Below are positions 1 to 9,449 of a stretch of DNA of 42,943 nt, piece by piece. The translations under genes and the position numbers were made by a program. The first letter of the stretch is position 1. Each line of letters starts with the position of its first letter. The notes beneath the pieces are model-generated. The model did not search any database. It was not told the DNA's origin and worked only from the letters and a program-made list of their open reading frames with translations. The DNA is from Paracoccaceae bacterium (GTDB taxonomy: Bacteria > Pseudomonadota > Alphaproteobacteria > Rhodobacterales > Rhodobacteraceae). Location: assembly GCA_027486345.1 (NCBI GenBank), contig JAIXPH010000005.1, positions 1-42,943 of the forward strand, in the 5' to 3' direction.

Positions 1-2
1 AG

Positions 3-128
3 CTGAACAGCGACCCGCTCGTCTCGTCCGTCCCCCGCATCTTTGCCCCCTACGTTACCGTGCCGAGGGTGAATCATGTTCCTCAAACCGGGCCAAGGGC
101 CGACTTCTTCAGCAGCCTGTTAGGGTGA
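3..128 (+). other. Possible 3' end of a gene, perhaps a transposase
   Basis: One frame is open from the left edge to a TGA at 126-128, and the last residues read ADFFSSLLG. C-termini of this kind, encoded by DNA reading TTCTTCAGCAGCCTG, are familiar to me from the ends of insertion-sequence transposases, where the coding frame runs into the terminal inverted repeat. Only about 41 codons are visible and no catalytic residue is among them. It could equally be a chance open frame, so the call is weak. Confidence 0.25.
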
Positions 129-144
129 GGGGGCGTCCCAGAAC

Positions 145-190
145 AAATTCCTTCGAAGGAATTTGCAAAAAAATCTTCGACGATTTTTGC
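145..190 (-). terminator. Two hairpins downstream of the flavin monooxygenase gene
   Basis: On the minus strand, just after the stop codon of the monooxygenase, AAAAATC and GATTTTT form a stem with a six-base loop inside a T-rich run, which fits an intrinsic terminator. Immediately beyond it, 145-164 is a perfect 20-base palindrome, AAATTCCTTCGAAGGAATTT. The two hairpins together probably end transcription arriving from the right. Confidence 0.6.
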
Positions 191-1665
191 TATCTGATCC
201 GTGCATGCAGATCCTTTGCCACCCGCGCATAGGACCCCGGCTTCACCGGCATTTGCCATTCCATGAACCGCTGCATGCCGCCGATGGTCATGCCCATATC
301 GGCCAGCAATTCGTCGATCTGGTGCATCGAAAACGGGATGATGTTGGTGCCACGCGCGTGTTTGCCTTCGGTGCGGACCTCCATCCAGCGCAGGCGGCGG
401 TCGGTCGCCTCCAACTGTTCGCGCTCGGACGGCAGGGACAGAGCGCCGCCCAGATGCGCTGCGATCCAGAGCGCGCCCATTTCCGCCGACAACGGCGAAA
501 AGAAGGAAGAGTTATAGCCGTTGAAGGCCAGGTTCTTCACGCCCGTCGGCAGGATGCAGCGGTAAAGCCGGAAATTGCCGCGCGGGTCCATGATGCGGGC
601 TTGCAGATCTGAATCAAGGAAGGGCACCTCTTGCCGCCAACCTGTGCCACAGACCACGATATCGGCCGGGATTTTCTCGCCCGATTGCAGCAAGGCATAG
701 CGCCGTCCGCCCTCGACCAGCAATTGTGCAATCGCCGTGTCGCGCTTGATGGCGATGCGGCCTTTGGCCACCAGATCGAAGAAGCCGTCGGTCACCAGTG
801 ACACGGTAGAGCGTGCGATCCGTTCAAACGACCCGCGCGGCAGGGTGTTCAGCTTTTTCAGCCGCAATTGCCGGGTGATGACCGACTGCACCGACCCCAG
901 CATGGAGTTCCGCACCGGACGCCCCGCGCCATGCAGGAATTTTTCCACGCCTTTCAGGGTGATATAGGGAAACAGCGCCTCTCCCATCCGGGTCAGGAAC
1001 AGGTATTTGTAATTCAACACGCCGCCCAGTTTCTTGGGCATCTTCCAGATCAACTCGCGCGCGACCACGGTCACGGAGTTTGCCGCCGGTTCCAGCCCCA
1101 CCGCCACGTCGCAAGAGGATTTGCCGTAGCCAATCACCACCACATGCTTGCCCCGCGCATCCTCCAGCTTCAGGAATTCCGACGTATGGCAGATCGTGCC
1201 GCCTGCGGCCTTGAACGCCTCGGCCCCCGGAAAATCGGGGATTGCGGGGGCGGAGAAGATGCCGTTGCAGATGGTCAGGAAATCGAACTCCTCGGTCGCC
1301 TCTGGCTGCCCTTTGGGCGCATAGGTCACGCTCCAGCGCCCATCGGCGCCTTGGCTCGCGCGGGTGACGGGGGTGGACAAGCGGATCAGGGGTTTCAGGT
1401 TGAAATGGTCGGCGTAAGAATTCAGGTAAGCCTGCACCTGCTGACCGCTCGGCCATTCGGGATAGTGTTTCGGCATCGGGTAGTCAGACAGACAATAGGT
1501 GTCCTTGCCGTTCTGGGTCGAGACGCCGGGGTAAAGGCGTGTCGTGCTCCAGACCCCGCCAACGTCATGGACTTTTTCAAAGACGGTGACCTGATGGCCG
1601 AAGTCGCGCAGATGCCGCGCGGTGGTCAGACCGGCGAAACCGGCCCCGATGATGGCGATTTTCAT
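190..1665 (-). CDS. Flavin-containing monooxygenase
   Basis: The 491-residue product starts with an FAD-binding Rossmann motif, GAGFAGL (residues about 7-13). It has a second dinucleotide motif, VVVIGYGKSS, near residue 175 for NADPH. The sequence before it, GGTICHTSEF, resembles the FMO/Baeyer-Villiger fingerprint (Gly...His...Phe). Length is typical for class B flavoprotein monooxygenases, which insert one oxygen atom into a soft nucleophile or a ketone. AGGGA precedes the ATG by a normal distance. The gene follows an SDR gene by 42 bases on the same strand, so the pair probably oxidises an alcohol/ketone substrate in two steps under the divergent AraC regulator. The substrate cannot be named from sequence. 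Confidence 0.85.
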   Translation of the reverse strand: MKIAIIGAGFAGLTTARHLRDFGHQVTVFEKVHDVGGVWSTTRLYPGVSTQNGKDTYCLSDYPMPKHYPEWPSGQQVQAYLNSYADHFNLKPLIRLSTPVTRASQGADGRWSVTYAPKGQPEATEEFDFLTICNGIFSAPAIPDFPGAEAFKAAGGTICHTSEFLKLEDARGKHVVVIGYGKSSCDVAVGLEPAANSVTVVARELIWKMPKKLGGVLNYKYLFLTRMGEALFPYITLKGVEKFLHGAGRPVRNSMLGSVQSVITRQLRLKKLNTLPRGSFERIARSTVSLVTDGFFDLVAKGRIAIKRDTAIAQLLVEGGRRYALLQSGEKIPADIVVCGTGWRQEVPFLDSDLQARIMDPRGNFRLYRCILPTGVKNLAFNGYNSSFFSPLSAEMGALWIAAHLGGALSLPSEREQLEATDRRLRWMEVRTEGKHARGTNIIPFSMHQIDELLADMGMTIGGMQRFMEWQMPVKPGSYARVAKDLHARIR

Positions 1666-1707
1666 GTTCTGTTCCCTGTTGGTATCACGCCTGTTTCCGG
1701 CGATTGG

Positions 1708-2484
1708 TCACGACATCAAAAGCGGGATCGCGGGCACGGCCTGTTCCGGCCCCATCGCGGTATAGCCACCGTCCACGCAGATATCCGTGCCGGTGATGAA
1801 GGACGCTTCATCCGAACAGAGGAACAGCACGGTTGACGCCACCTCTTCGGGGTTGGCCACACGGCCCAGCAAGTGGAAGGGCGCGGCGACGGCATCGGTC
1901 TTGGCGCGGTTGCCGTGGGTCAGTTGGTCCATGATGTTGGACCATGTCCAACCGGGGCTGACGGCGTTGACGCGGATGCCCTTGGGGGCCAGGTCCATCG
2001 CCTGATTGCGCGTCAGTTGCAGAATCGCGGCTTTGCTGACCGGATAAAGCCACCGCCCCGTCTGTGCCACGCGTGAGGAGATGGAGCCGAAGTTGACGAT
2101 GGCCCCCTTGTTCCGGGCGAGTTCCTCTTCCGCCGCCTGCATCAGGATGACCGATCCCACGATGTTGACATTCAGGCTTTCCAGCCATTCGGCACGGGTC
2201 GAGGCTGCGCCATTGTCCAGATAGGAACAGGCGACGTTCACCAGAAAGTCGATCCGGCCAAAGCGGTCTTTCGTCGCCTGCACCAGTGCCGCGATCTGGG
2301 CATCGTCGCGCAGGTCGCAGGTCTGGAACGCCACGCCTTGGGCGAATCCATCCCCAGGCACGATGTCGGCGACCATCACCTTGCCCCCTGCCGCGACAAA
2401 GGCATCGACTACCGCGCGCCCGATCTTGGTGCAGCCGCCCGGCACGATGGCCACTTTCCCCGACAATCCGCGCATCCCTGACAC
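1708..2484 (-). CDS. Short-chain dehydrogenase/reductase (SDR)
   Basis: 258 residues with a classical SDR layout: an N-terminal nucleotide-binding loop, GGCTKIGRA (the usual TGxxxGIG is changed to PGGCTKIG), a catalytic Ser region NFGSISS, the YPVSK catalytic Tyr-Lys pair, and a C-terminal CVDGGY. These enzymes oxidise or reduce hydroxyl/carbonyl groups with NAD(P). It is the first gene of a two-gene leftward unit with the flavin monooxygenase and is divergent from the AraC regulator at 2645. The altered Thr in the glycine loop is unusual but the catalytic residues are intact. The substrate is unknown. Confidence 0.85.
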   Translation of the reverse strand: MSGMRGLSGKVAIVPGGCTKIGRAVVDAFVAAGGKVMVADIVPGDGFAQGVAFQTCDLRDDAQIAALVQATKDRFGRIDFLVNVACSYLDNGAASTRAEWLESLNVNIVGSVILMQAAEEELARNKGAIVNFGSISSRVAQTGRWLYPVSKAAILQLTRNQAMDLAPKGIRVNAVSPGWTWSNIMDQLTHGNRAKTDAVAAPFHLLGRVANPEEVASTVLFLCSDEASFITGTDICVDGGYTAMGPEQAVPAIPLLMS

Positions 2485-2644
2485 TCCCCGATTTGCTTTG
2501 AATTTGAAGGAATTGTGACGCCGTTCCGGGCCGGGGCTATCCGCCGCGCGCGGGCATTATCCGGAAAACGAAAAAAACGTGTGGCGGACAGGTCGGATTG
2601 CCGCAGGCCATGCTAGGGTGATCCAAGGAAACAAGGGTTTTCGG

Positions 2645-3622
2645 ATGGCGCAGCCCCTGCTCAAGGATCATTCCCTGTTCCGGTCCAGCGATCTGGACGA
2701 AGCGCGCGAGCGTGTGGCCGCCGTCTTTTGTCCGCATCGGCTGGAAACCTTGGGCGCGCGCAGCCTGTTTGACGCCTGCCACCACCATCTGCCGGGGCAG
2801 CGGCTGTCGCTGAATTACATCGAATACGGGGCCCGGACGCTGATTGCGCCGGGAGAGTTGGGCGGCTTCTACCTGCTGCAAATCCCGCTGGAGGGCGGGG
2901 CAGAGGTGACGAACGGGCGCGAGACCTATCTCTCTACCCCGACCCGCGCCGCGATCCTGAACCCGCATCTGCCGACACGGATGACGTGGGAGGAGGGGAC
3001 GCGGCAAGTTCTGGTGCAAATCTCGCGCCGGGCGATGCAGGATCATCTGGCGGGCATGCTGGGCGGGCCATCGGACCGGCCCTTGACCTTTGACGGCCCC
3101 TTGGACCTGTCCACCGGGCCGGGGGCGGCGCTGCGGCGGTTGGTGATGTGGCTGGTCGCCGAGGTGGACGCAGGCAACCCGCCCATCGGCCCCGGATTGA
3201 TGGCGCGGCAGATCGAAAGCACGGTGCTGTCAGGGCTGCTCGAGGCGCGGCACGACCATCAGCCACAGCTTGCCCGCCTGCGCTCTACCCCCCGCCCGCG
3301 CCATCTGCGGCTGGCCGAGGGGTTTATCGAGGCGCATCTGGACCAAGCGATCACCTTGGAGGATGTGGCCTCTGCCGCCGGAATCTCGCCGCGCGGGTTG
3401 CAGATGGCTTTTCGCGCGCATCGTGGGACCACGCCCTTGGCCTTCTGGCGCGAGGCGCGCTTGGCCCGCGCCCATTCCGATTTACTGGCCGCAGAGCCGG
3501 GGGCACGGGTGACGGACATCGCCCTGCGCTGGGGCTTCACGCATTTCGGGCGGTTTTCCGAGTTGTATCGCGCGCGCTATGGGCTGTGTCCCCGCGATAC
3601 GCTGCGGGCGGGTGGGGTTTAG
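2645..3622 (+). CDS. AraC/XylS-family transcriptional regulator
   Basis: About 325 residues. The N-terminal two thirds resembles the cupin-like AraC_binding_2 sensor found in aromatic-catabolic regulators (GGFYLLQIPLEGGAEV, then ILNPHLPTRM). The C-terminal 100 residues carry the double helix-turn-helix, including ITLEDVASAAGISPRGLQMAF and a second one around VTDIALRWGFTHFGRFSELY. I chose the ATG at 2645 over an upstream GTG at 2579 because family alignment begins near MAQPLL. It is divergent from the SDR-monooxygenase pair with a 160-base gap, so it probably controls that pair. A role in the neighbouring CoA-thioester pathway is less likely because that has its own MarR regulator. Confidence 0.85.
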   Translation: MAQPLLKDHSLFRSSDLDEARERVAAVFCPHRLETLGARSLFDACHHHLPGQRLSLNYIEYGARTLIAPGELGGFYLLQIPLEGGAEVTNGRETYLSTPTRAAILNPHLPTRMTWEEGTRQVLVQISRRAMQDHLAGMLGGPSDRPLTFDGPLDLSTGPGAALRRLVMWLVAEVDAGNPPIGPGLMARQIESTVLSGLLEARHDHQPQLARLRSTPRPRHLRLAEGFIEAHLDQAITLEDVASAAGISPRGLQMAFRAHRGTTPLAFWREARLARAHSDLLAAEPGARVTDIALRWGFTHFGRFSELYRARYGLCPRDTLRAGGV

Positions 3623-3641
3623 ATAATTCCTCGTGTTGGGT

Positions 3642-3678
3642 CGGGCGGGAATGGAAAAGCACTGCTTTTCCCCGCCCG
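3642..3678. terminator. GC-rich hairpin between convergent genes
   Basis: GGAAAAGC (3653-3660) pairs with GCTTTTCC (3664-3671) across a three-base loop. The stem is extended by CGGGCGG (3642-3648) with CCGCCCG (3672-3678). It lies in the 240-base gap between the convergent AraC and 3-hydroxyacyl-CoA dehydrogenase genes. Confidence 0.55.
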
Positions 3679-3780
3679 CAACGCCCAATGTTCCGCTCTC
3701 GTGTTCCACCACTCTCACATAGGCCAGCGCCAGCCCGGGCGGGTGAGAAGCACCCGCCGAGGGGCGGGCGGGTGCTGGCC

Positions 3781-3799
3781 GGGGGCCTTTGGGGCCCCC
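3781..3799. terminator. GC-only hairpin in the same intergenic gap
   Basis: GGGGGCC (3781-3787) and GGCCCCC (3793-3799) form a stem with a short loop. It is the second hairpin between the convergent genes and probably serves the leftward transcript. No T-run follows, so Rho-independent function is uncertain. Confidence 0.4.
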
Positions 3800-3862
3800 G
3801 TCCGGTTGCTGGGCTCACGGTGTCGCGTGACCTCGGCAATAGCCTCGGCCATTGAGAGGGGC

Positions 3863-4966
3863 TCATGCCAACATCGGCGCAGGGGCATATCGCCCCTTCA
3901 GATAGGCGGGAGCTTCAGCCTCCAGCGCTGCCAAAGTGTGCCGCACTGTCGCAACGCCATAGCCCGCCAATGCCTCGAACGGCCCGCGCGGGAAATTCAG
4001 GCCAAGGCGCATCGCGGTATCGATATCCTCCGCCGTCACACCGCCTTCGGCCAGCAGCCACGCGGCCTCGTTGATCAAGGTGGCCTCGATCCGCTGGGCG
4101 ATGACAACAGCATCGAACGGGGCGGCAGCCGGGGCGGTCACAAACCCGCGCCCGGTCTTGCGCCCCAGATCGCCTTTTGCCACCTGCGCCCGCAAGGCGG
4201 CAAAGACGTGATAGCGCGCATGGCCGCCCATCGCCGCTGCCAAGCCTTCGGTCGCGGCAAGGTTGATGTCCGCGCCGATCAGGTCAATCAGCGCAAAGGG
4301 GCCAAGGCGATAGCCCGCCGCCACCATCGCCGCGTCCACCTCTGCCGCCGAGCGACCTGCTTCCAGCAGCGCCAAGGCCTCGCCGTAGAAAGGCCGCGCA
4401 CAGCGGTTGACGATGAATCCGGGGCGATCAGGCGCGGCGACGACGGTCTTGCCCGCACCCACCGCAAGGCCGCGCGCAAAGGCCAGCGCCATGGCATCGG
4501 TGCCCGCATGGGGGATCACCTCCACCAGTTTCATCACCGGCGCGGGGTTGAAGAAGTGCAAGCCCAGCAAGCGGTTCGGTCGCGCCAGACCCTGCGCGAT
4601 GCTGGCCACCGACAGCGAGGAGGTGTTGGTCGCCAGCACTGCATCCGGGCCGAGCAGGGGTTCGAGCACCGAAAAGACCGCCTGTTTGGCGGCAAGACGC
4701 TCCACCACCGCCTCGATCACCAGATCGGCGGGGGCGAGGTCTTCGATGCGCTCCACGACATGCAGCCGCGACAGGATCGCGTCCCGCTCAGCCTCCGTCA
4801 AGGCGCCCTTGGCCACGCGCGGGTCCAGCGCCTGCGCCAGACGATCCCGTGCCGAGGACCGCGCCCCGGGCTGTGCATCCGTTGCGGTGACCGGATGCCC
4901 GACAGATGCGAAGACCCGCGCGATGCCCAGCCCCATCGCCCCCAGTCCGATCACCCCGATCCGCAT
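3863..4966 (-). CDS. 3-hydroxyacyl-CoA dehydrogenase
   Basis: 367 residues with the two-domain 3HCDH arrangement. There is an N-terminal NAD fold (GLGAMGLG, residues about 7-14), the ATNTSSLSV segment, the catalytic HFFNPAP motif near residue 137, and the C-terminal helical domain beginning near DRPGFIVNRCARPFY. It oxidises a 3-hydroxyacyl-CoA to the 3-oxoacyl-CoA with NAD. It is divergent from the bifunctional monooxygenase/reductase at 5103 and shares its promoter region and inverted repeat. This places it in the beta-oxidation-like lower part of that aromatic CoA pathway. It is close in type to PaaH, but pathway membership is inferred from context. Confidence 0.88.
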   Translation of the reverse strand: MRIGVIGLGAMGLGIARVFASVGHPVTATDAQPGARSSARDRLAQALDPRVAKGALTEAERDAILSRLHVVERIEDLAPADLVIEAVVERLAAKQAVFSVLEPLLGPDAVLATNTSSLSVASIAQGLARPNRLLGLHFFNPAPVMKLVEVIPHAGTDAMALAFARGLAVGAGKTVVAAPDRPGFIVNRCARPFYGEALALLEAGRSAAEVDAAMVAAGYRLGPFALIDLIGADINLAATEGLAAAMGGHARYHVFAALRAQVAKGDLGRKTGRGFVTAPAAAPFDAVVIAQRIEATLINEAAWLLAEGGVTAEDIDTAMRLGLNFPRGPFEALAGYGVATVRHTLAALEAEAPAYLKGRYAPAPMLA

Positions 4967-5010
4967 GTTGCGCCCCCTCTTGCTGCCCTGATCATCCCCG
5001 GCTGCGAAAA

Positions 5011-5042
5011 AATTTCAAGCCTGAAATTTTAAACTTGAAATT
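5011..5042. promoter_or_regulatory. Inverted repeat, likely MarR operator in divergent promoter
   Basis: AATTTCAAG (5011-5019) and CTTGAAATT (5034-5042) are perfect 9-base arms. An inner TTTCA-AGCC-TGAAA palindrome sits at 5013-5026. The block is AT-rich in a GC-rich setting and lies between two divergent genes of the same pathway. MarR-family proteins bind A/T-rich palindromes of this kind, and a MarR gene lies in the same operon (8122). The pairing of protein and site is inference. Confidence 0.6.
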
Positions 5043-5102
5043 GTTTTCGCCCGTGCCATCCTGAAGACCACGGCGCATTCCGCGCCAACAGGAATTCGGG
5101 CC

Positions 5103-7388
5103 ATGAAGATTCTCTGCCTCGGCGGCGGTCCTGCCGGTCTTTACTTCGGCATCTCGATGAAACTGCGCGACCCGTCGCATCAGGTGACGGTGCTGGAGCG
5201 TAACCGCGCCAATGATACCTTTGGCTGGGGCGTGGTGCTGTCGGACGATGCGCTGGGGCGGATGCAAAAGAACGACCCGGTCTCGACCCAGTCGATCCGC
5301 GACCACTTCGCCTATTGGGACGATATCGCCGTGGTGCATGACGGGGTGCGGACCGTCTCAGGCGGGCATGGGTTTGCGGGCATCGGGCGCAAACAGATGC
5401 TGATCCTGCTGCAAGCCCGCGCGCGGGAACTGGGCGTGAACCTGCAATTCGAGACCGAGTTCAAATCGGCCGAGGCGTACCGCGCCGACTATGACATCGT
5501 GGTGGCGACCGATGGCATCAACTCGGCCGTCCGCCGCGAATATGCCGAAAGTTTCCTGCCCGACATCGACATGCGCCTGTGCAAATTCGTCTGGCTGGGC
5601 ACGCATCAGAAATTCGACGACGCTTTCACCTTCATCTTTGAGAAGACCGAACACGGCTGGGTCTGGGCGCATGCTTATCAATTCGACGACAGCACCGCGA
5701 CCTTCATCGTCGAATGCGCGCAGGACACTTGGGACAAGTGGGGCTTTGCCGACATGTCCAAAGAGGACACGGTGGAAACCTGCCGCAAGATCTTTGAACG
5801 GCACTTGGGCGGGCATGAGCTGATCTCGAACGCCGCCCACCTGCGCGGATCGGCGGTCTGGATGAACTTCCCCCGCGTGATTTGTGGCAAGTGGTATCAT
5901 GAAAACGTGGTGCTGATGGGCGATGCCGCCGCGACGGGGCATTTTTCCATCGGATCGGGCACACGGCTGGCCTTGGACAGCGCGATTGCTTTGGCCGATT
6001 ACCTGCATTCGGAACCCACGCTAGAGGCCGCCTTCCAACGCTATCAGGACGAACGCCGGGTCGAGGTGCTGCGCCTGCAATCCGCCGCCCGCAACAGCCT
6101 TGAGTGGTTTGAGCAGGTGGAGCGCTACCTCGACCTGCCGCCCGAGCAATTCGCCTATTCCCTGCTGACCCGCAGCCAGCGGATCGGGCATGAAAACCTG
6201 CGCCTGCGCGATCCGGCTTGGCTGGGCCGGGCCGAGGATTGGTTTCAGGCACAGGCGGGCGGGCAAAAGGGCCGCAAGCCGATGTTCGCCCCCTTCCGCC
6301 TGCGCGACATGACGTTGAAGAACCGCGTCGTCGTCTCGCCCATGGCGCAATACAAGGCGGTGGATGGCTGCCCGACCGATTGGCATCTGGTGCACTACGG
6401 CGAACGCGCCAAGGGGGGTGCGGGGCTAGTCTATACGGAAATGACCTGCACCTCTGCCCAAGGCCGCATCACCCCCGGCTGTCCGGGGCTTTATGCGCCG
6501 GAACATGAGGCGGCTTGGAAACGAATCGTCGATTTCGTCCATGCCGACACCACCGCGAAGATTTGTTGCCAGATCGGCCATGCGGGGCGCAAAGCCAGCA
6601 CCCAAGTGGGATGGGAGGATAGCGACGCGCCCCTACCTGCGGGAAATTGGGAGATCATCGCGCCCTCGCCCCTGCCGTGGTCGCCCAAGAATGCCGTCCC
6701 GCGTGAGATGACGCGCGCGGATATGGAGGCCGTTACAGCGGAGTTTGTGGCGGCGACAGAAATGGCGCGACGCGCGGGGTTTGACATGATCGAACTTCAC
6801 GCGGCGCATGGCTATCTGCTGTCGTCCTTTATCAGCCCGGTTTCGAACCGCCGGACCGATGCATATGGCGGCAGTCTGGAAAACCGCATGCGCTGGCCGT
6901 TGGAGGTCCTGGACGCCATGCGCGCGGCTTGGGGGCAGGACAAACCGCTGGCCGTGCGGATCAGTGCGACCGATTGGGTGGGGGATGAGGGCGTGACCCC
7001 GGATGAGGCGGTCCAGATCGCCCGCCTTTTCGCGGCACATGGGGCCGATATCATCGATGTCTCGGCGGGTCAGACCTCCATCGACGCGCGCCCGATCTAT
7101 GGCCGGATGTTCCAGACCCCGTTCAGCGACCGCATCCGGAATGAGGCCGGGATTGCCACGATGGCAGTGGGCAATATCACCGAGACGGATCACGTGAATT
7201 CGATCCTGCTGGCGGGTCGGGCGGATCTTGTCTGCCTTGCGCGGCCACACCTCGCCGATCCCTACTGGACGCTGCACGCGGCTGTTGCCATGCAGGATCA
7301 GGCAACGGATTGGCCGCTGCCCTATCTGGCGGGGCGCGATCAGATGCGGCGCTTGGCGCAAAAGACGGCAGAGGTGATCCGGGCATGA
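5103..7388 (+). CDS. Bifunctional aryl-CoA monooxygenase/reductase (2-aminobenzoyl-CoA or salicylyl-CoA type)
   Basis: 761 residues with two fused flavoproteins. Residues 1 to about 390 form an FAD aromatic hydroxylase ([10 protein letters not shown] at the N-terminus; [20 protein letters not shown] near 275). Residues about 395-761 form an Old-Yellow-Enzyme-type FMN reductase ([20 protein letters not shown], then [19 protein letters not shown]). This fusion is known from Azoarcus 2-aminobenzoyl-CoA monooxygenase/reductase and from salicylyl-CoA 5-hydroxylase. The first domain hydroxylates the ring of the CoA thioester and the second reduces the dearomatised intermediate. The following genes supply beta-oxidation-like steps. 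A RidA-like gene in the operon favours a nitrogen-containing substrate, but salicylate cannot be excluded. Confidence 0.9.
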   Translation: MKILCLGGGPAGLYFGISMKLRDPSHQVTVLERNRANDTFGWGVVLSDDALGRMQKNDPVSTQSIRDHFAYWDDIAVVHDGVRTVSGGHGFAGIGRKQMLILLQARARELGVNLQFETEFKSAEAYRADYDIVVATDGINSAVRREYAESFLPDIDMRLCKFVWLGTHQKFDDAFTFIFEKTEHGWVWAHAYQFDDSTATFIVECAQDTWDKWGFADMSKEDTVETCRKIFERHLGGHELISNAAHLRGSAVWMNFPRVICGKWYHENVVLMGDAAATGHFSIGSGTRLALDSAIALADYLHSEPTLEAAFQRYQDERRVEVLRLQSAARNSLEWFEQVERYLDLPPEQFAYSLLTRSQRIGHENLRLRDPAWLGRAEDWFQAQAGGQKGRKPMFAPFRLRDMTLKNRVVVSPMAQYKAVDGCPTDWHLVHYGERAKGGAGLVYTEMTCTSAQGRITPGCPGLYAPEHEAAWKRIVDFVHADTTAKICCQIGHAGRKASTQVGWEDSDAPLPAGNWEIIAPSPLPWSPKNAVPREMTRADMEAVTAEFVAATEMARRAGFDMIELHAAHGYLLSSFISPVSNRRTDAYGGSLENRMRWPLEVLDAMRAAWGQDKPLAVRISATDWVGDEGVTPDEAVQIARLFAAHGADIIDVSAGQTSIDARPIYGRMFQTPFSDRIRNEAGIATMAVGNITETDHVNSILLAGRADLVCLARPHLADPYWTLHAAVAMQDQATDWPLPYLAGRDQMRRLAQKTAEVIRA

Positions 7389-8125
7389 TTGCAGGGCGGC
7401 GGGTTCTGGTGACAGGCGGCGGATCGGGCGCGGGGGCGGACCTTGCGCTTGGCTTTGCCCGTGCCGGCGCGGCAGAGGTGGTGATCTGCGGCCGCCGTCT
7501 GGACGCGCTGAAGGCCACCGCCGCACGGGATCCCGCGATCCGGGCGCTGGCCTGTGACGTGACGGATGAGGCGTCGGTTCAGTCGCTGTTCGCGCAGGCG
7601 GGGCGGGTCGAGATTGTGATCGCCAATGCGGGGCAGGCGGATTCCGCGCCACTCGCCAAAACCTCACTGGCGCAATGGAATGCCATGCTGGCGGTGAACC
7701 TGACGGGGGTGTTTTTGACCTTCCGCGAGGGCCTCAGGCAGTTTGACGGCTGGGGGCGGCTGATTGCCGTGGCCTCCACCGCCGGGATCAAGGGTTATGC
7801 CAAGGTGGCACCCTATGCGGCGGCCAAGCATGGCGTGATGGGGTTGGTACGCTCTGTCGCGCTGGAGGTGGCGCGCGGGCCGGTGACGGTGAATGCGATT
7901 TGTCCGGGGTTTCTGGACACCGACATGACGGCCCAGTCGATCCGGGTGATTTCGGAAAAGACGGGGCGGACCCCCGACCAAGCTCGCGCCGCGCTGGAAA
8001 GCCTCAGCCCGCAGAACCGGCTTTACCGCCCCGATGAGGTGACCGCGGCGGCGCTGTATCTTTGCGGCGCGGGATCAGACGGGATCAACGGGCAGGCCAT
8101 CACCATCGCGGGGGGTGAGGTATGA
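7385..8125 (+). CDS. SDR oxidoreductase of the aryl-CoA pathway
   Basis: 246 residues from the ATG at 7385, which overlaps the stop of the preceding gene as ATGA; an earlier in-frame start would run into that gene. The glycine loop is [12 protein letters not shown], the catalytic Ser lies in VASTAGIKG, the YAAAK motif is intact, and the C-terminus ends AITIAGGEV. It probably oxidises or reduces a ring hydroxyl/keto group of the non-aromatic CoA intermediate made by the upstream enzyme. It is translationally coupled on both sides (ATGA again into marR at 8122), which ties it firmly to the pathway. Confidence 0.87.
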   Translation: MIAGRRVLVTGGGSGAGADLALGFARAGAAEVVICGRRLDALKATAARDPAIRALACDVTDEASVQSLFAQAGRVEIVIANAGQADSAPLAKTSLAQWNAMLAVNLTGVFLTFREGLRQFDGWGRLIAVASTAGIKGYAKVAPYAAAKHGVMGLVRSVALEVARGPVTVNAICPGFLDTDMTAQSIRVISEKTGRTPDQARAALESLSPQNRLYRPDEVTAAALYLCGAGSDGINGQAITIAGGEV

Positions 8126-8559
8126 GTGACCCGCTTTCAAAACGTCGCCTCAAGATGTGGATACGCCTGCTGGGCGTCACCCGCGTGGCAGAAGCCGAAT
8201 TGCGCGAATTCCTGCGAGTCAAGCATGACACCACCCTGCCGCGCTTTGACGTGATGGCGGCGCTGTATCGGCGGCGCGAGGGCGTGACGATGACCGAACT
8301 GTCGCGGATGCTCTTGGTATCCAACGGCAATGCGACGACCGTGGTGGACCGGCTGGAAAAGGATGGCCTCGTGCGGCGCACACCATCGGACACCGACCGC
8401 CGCACCGTCTTTGTCGCGCTGACGCCCGAAGGGTTGGCGCAATTCGAAGGGCTGGCGGCGGACCATGAGGCCGAAGTCTCGCGCCGGTTCGCGGGTCTGT
8501 CCGAGGCTGATCTTGAGACGCTGACCGATATCCTCAAACGCATGGGAACCGGGACATGA
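8122..8559 (+). CDS. MarR-family transcriptional regulator
   Basis: 145 residues with the MarR winged helix-turn-helix: [22 protein letters not shown] is the recognition region and [20 protein letters not shown] is the wing. It sits inside the catabolic operon with 4-base overlaps at both ends. By analogy with CouR-type MarR proteins that release DNA on binding an aryl-CoA thioester, it probably represses the divergent 4966/5103 promoter through the inverted repeat at 5011-5042. The ligand is likely a pathway CoA ester (inference). Confidence 0.88.
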   Translation: MSDPLSKRRLKMWIRLLGVTRVAEAELREFLRVKHDTTLPRFDVMAALYRRREGVTMTELSRMLLVSNGNATTVVDRLEKDGLVRRTPSDTDRRTVFVALTPEGLAQFEGLAADHEAEVSRRFAGLSEADLETLTDILKRMGTGT

Positions 8560-9368
8560 CCGAACTGGCCGGGCTGACGCCGCAGCATTTCTTGTGGGAG
8601 GTGAAGGACCGCATCGCAACGGTGCGGCTGAACCGCCCGGATCGGAAGAACCCGCTGACGTTCGAGTCCTACGCCGAACTCCGCGACACCTTCCGCGCGC
8701 TGGTCTATGCGACGGATGTGGATGTGGTGATCCTCGGCTCCAACGGTGGGAATTTCTGTTCCGGTGGGGATGTGCATGACATCATCGGCCCGCTGGTCGG
8801 GATGGAGATGAAGGAACTGCTGGCCTTTACCCGCATGACCGGCGATCTGGTCAAGGCGATGATCGGCTGCGGCAAGCCCATCATCGCAGCGGTGGATGGC
8901 ATTTGCGTGGGCGCAGGCGCGATTATGGCGATGGCCTCGGACCTGCGGCTGGCGACACCGGGGGCGAAATGCGCGTTCCTGTTCACCCGCGTCGGGCTGG
9001 CGGGCTGCGACATGGGGGCCTGCGCCATGCTGCCGCGCATCGTGGGGCAGGGACGCGCGGCGGAGCTTTTGTACACCGGGCGCGTGATGCGGGCAGAGGA
9101 GGGCGAACGCTGGGGCTTCTGGAACGCGTTGCATCCGGCAGAGGCGTTGGAAGAGGCGGCACTGATCTTGGCCCGGCAATTGGCGGCAGGCCCGACCTTC
9201 GCGCATGGCATCACCAAGACGCAGCTCAATCAGGAATGGAACATGGGTCTGGAACAGGCGATCGAGGCCGAAGCGCAGGCGCAGGCCATCTGCATGCAGA
9301 CCCGCGATTTCGAACGCGCCTATCACGCCTTTGTCGCCAAGGAGACGCCGGTGTTTCAGGGCGATTGA
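8556..9368 (+). CDS. Enoyl-CoA hydratase/isomerase family protein
   Basis: 270 residues with the crotonase fold. Oxyanion-hole segments are [11 protein letters not shown] (about 67-77) and [20 protein letters not shown] (about 112-131). The region normally holding the catalytic glutamates reads [20 protein letters not shown], where GCDMGAC differs from ordinary enoyl-CoA hydratase. The reaction may therefore be a hydration, isomerisation or ring cleavage on a cyclic CoA ester. It overlaps the MarR gene by ATGA and is followed by an 81-base gap with a hairpin. Confidence 0.87.
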   Translation: MTELAGLTPQHFLWEVKDRIATVRLNRPDRKNPLTFESYAELRDTFRALVYATDVDVVILGSNGGNFCSGGDVHDIIGPLVGMEMKELLAFTRMTGDLVKAMIGCGKPIIAAVDGICVGAGAIMAMASDLRLATPGAKCAFLFTRVGLAGCDMGACAMLPRIVGQGRAAELLYTGRVMRAEEGERWGFWNALHPAEALEEAALILARQLAAGPTFAHGITKTQLNQEWNMGLEQAIEAEAQAQAICMQTRDFERAYHAFVAKETPVFQGD

Positions 9369-9391
9369 CCGCGCATCCTTCGCCCAACGCC

Positions 9392-9448
9392 GGGGGGCCG
9401 TCTGCCCCCCGAACCCCCCGAGGATATTTGAAAAAAGAAGAAGCCCAA
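9392..9448. other. Hairpin plus GAGGATATTTG spacer inside the operon
   Basis: GGGGGGC (9392-9398) pairs with GCCCCCC (9404-9410). After a short C-run comes GAGGATATTTGAAAAAAG and a purine-rich tract. I recognise this composite as a recurring intergenic pattern in Rhodobacteraceae, though I cannot search for copies. Placed between the hydratase and acyl-CoA dehydrogenase genes, it could act as an internal attenuator or a processing site. Confidence 0.4.
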
Positions 9449-9449
9449 G

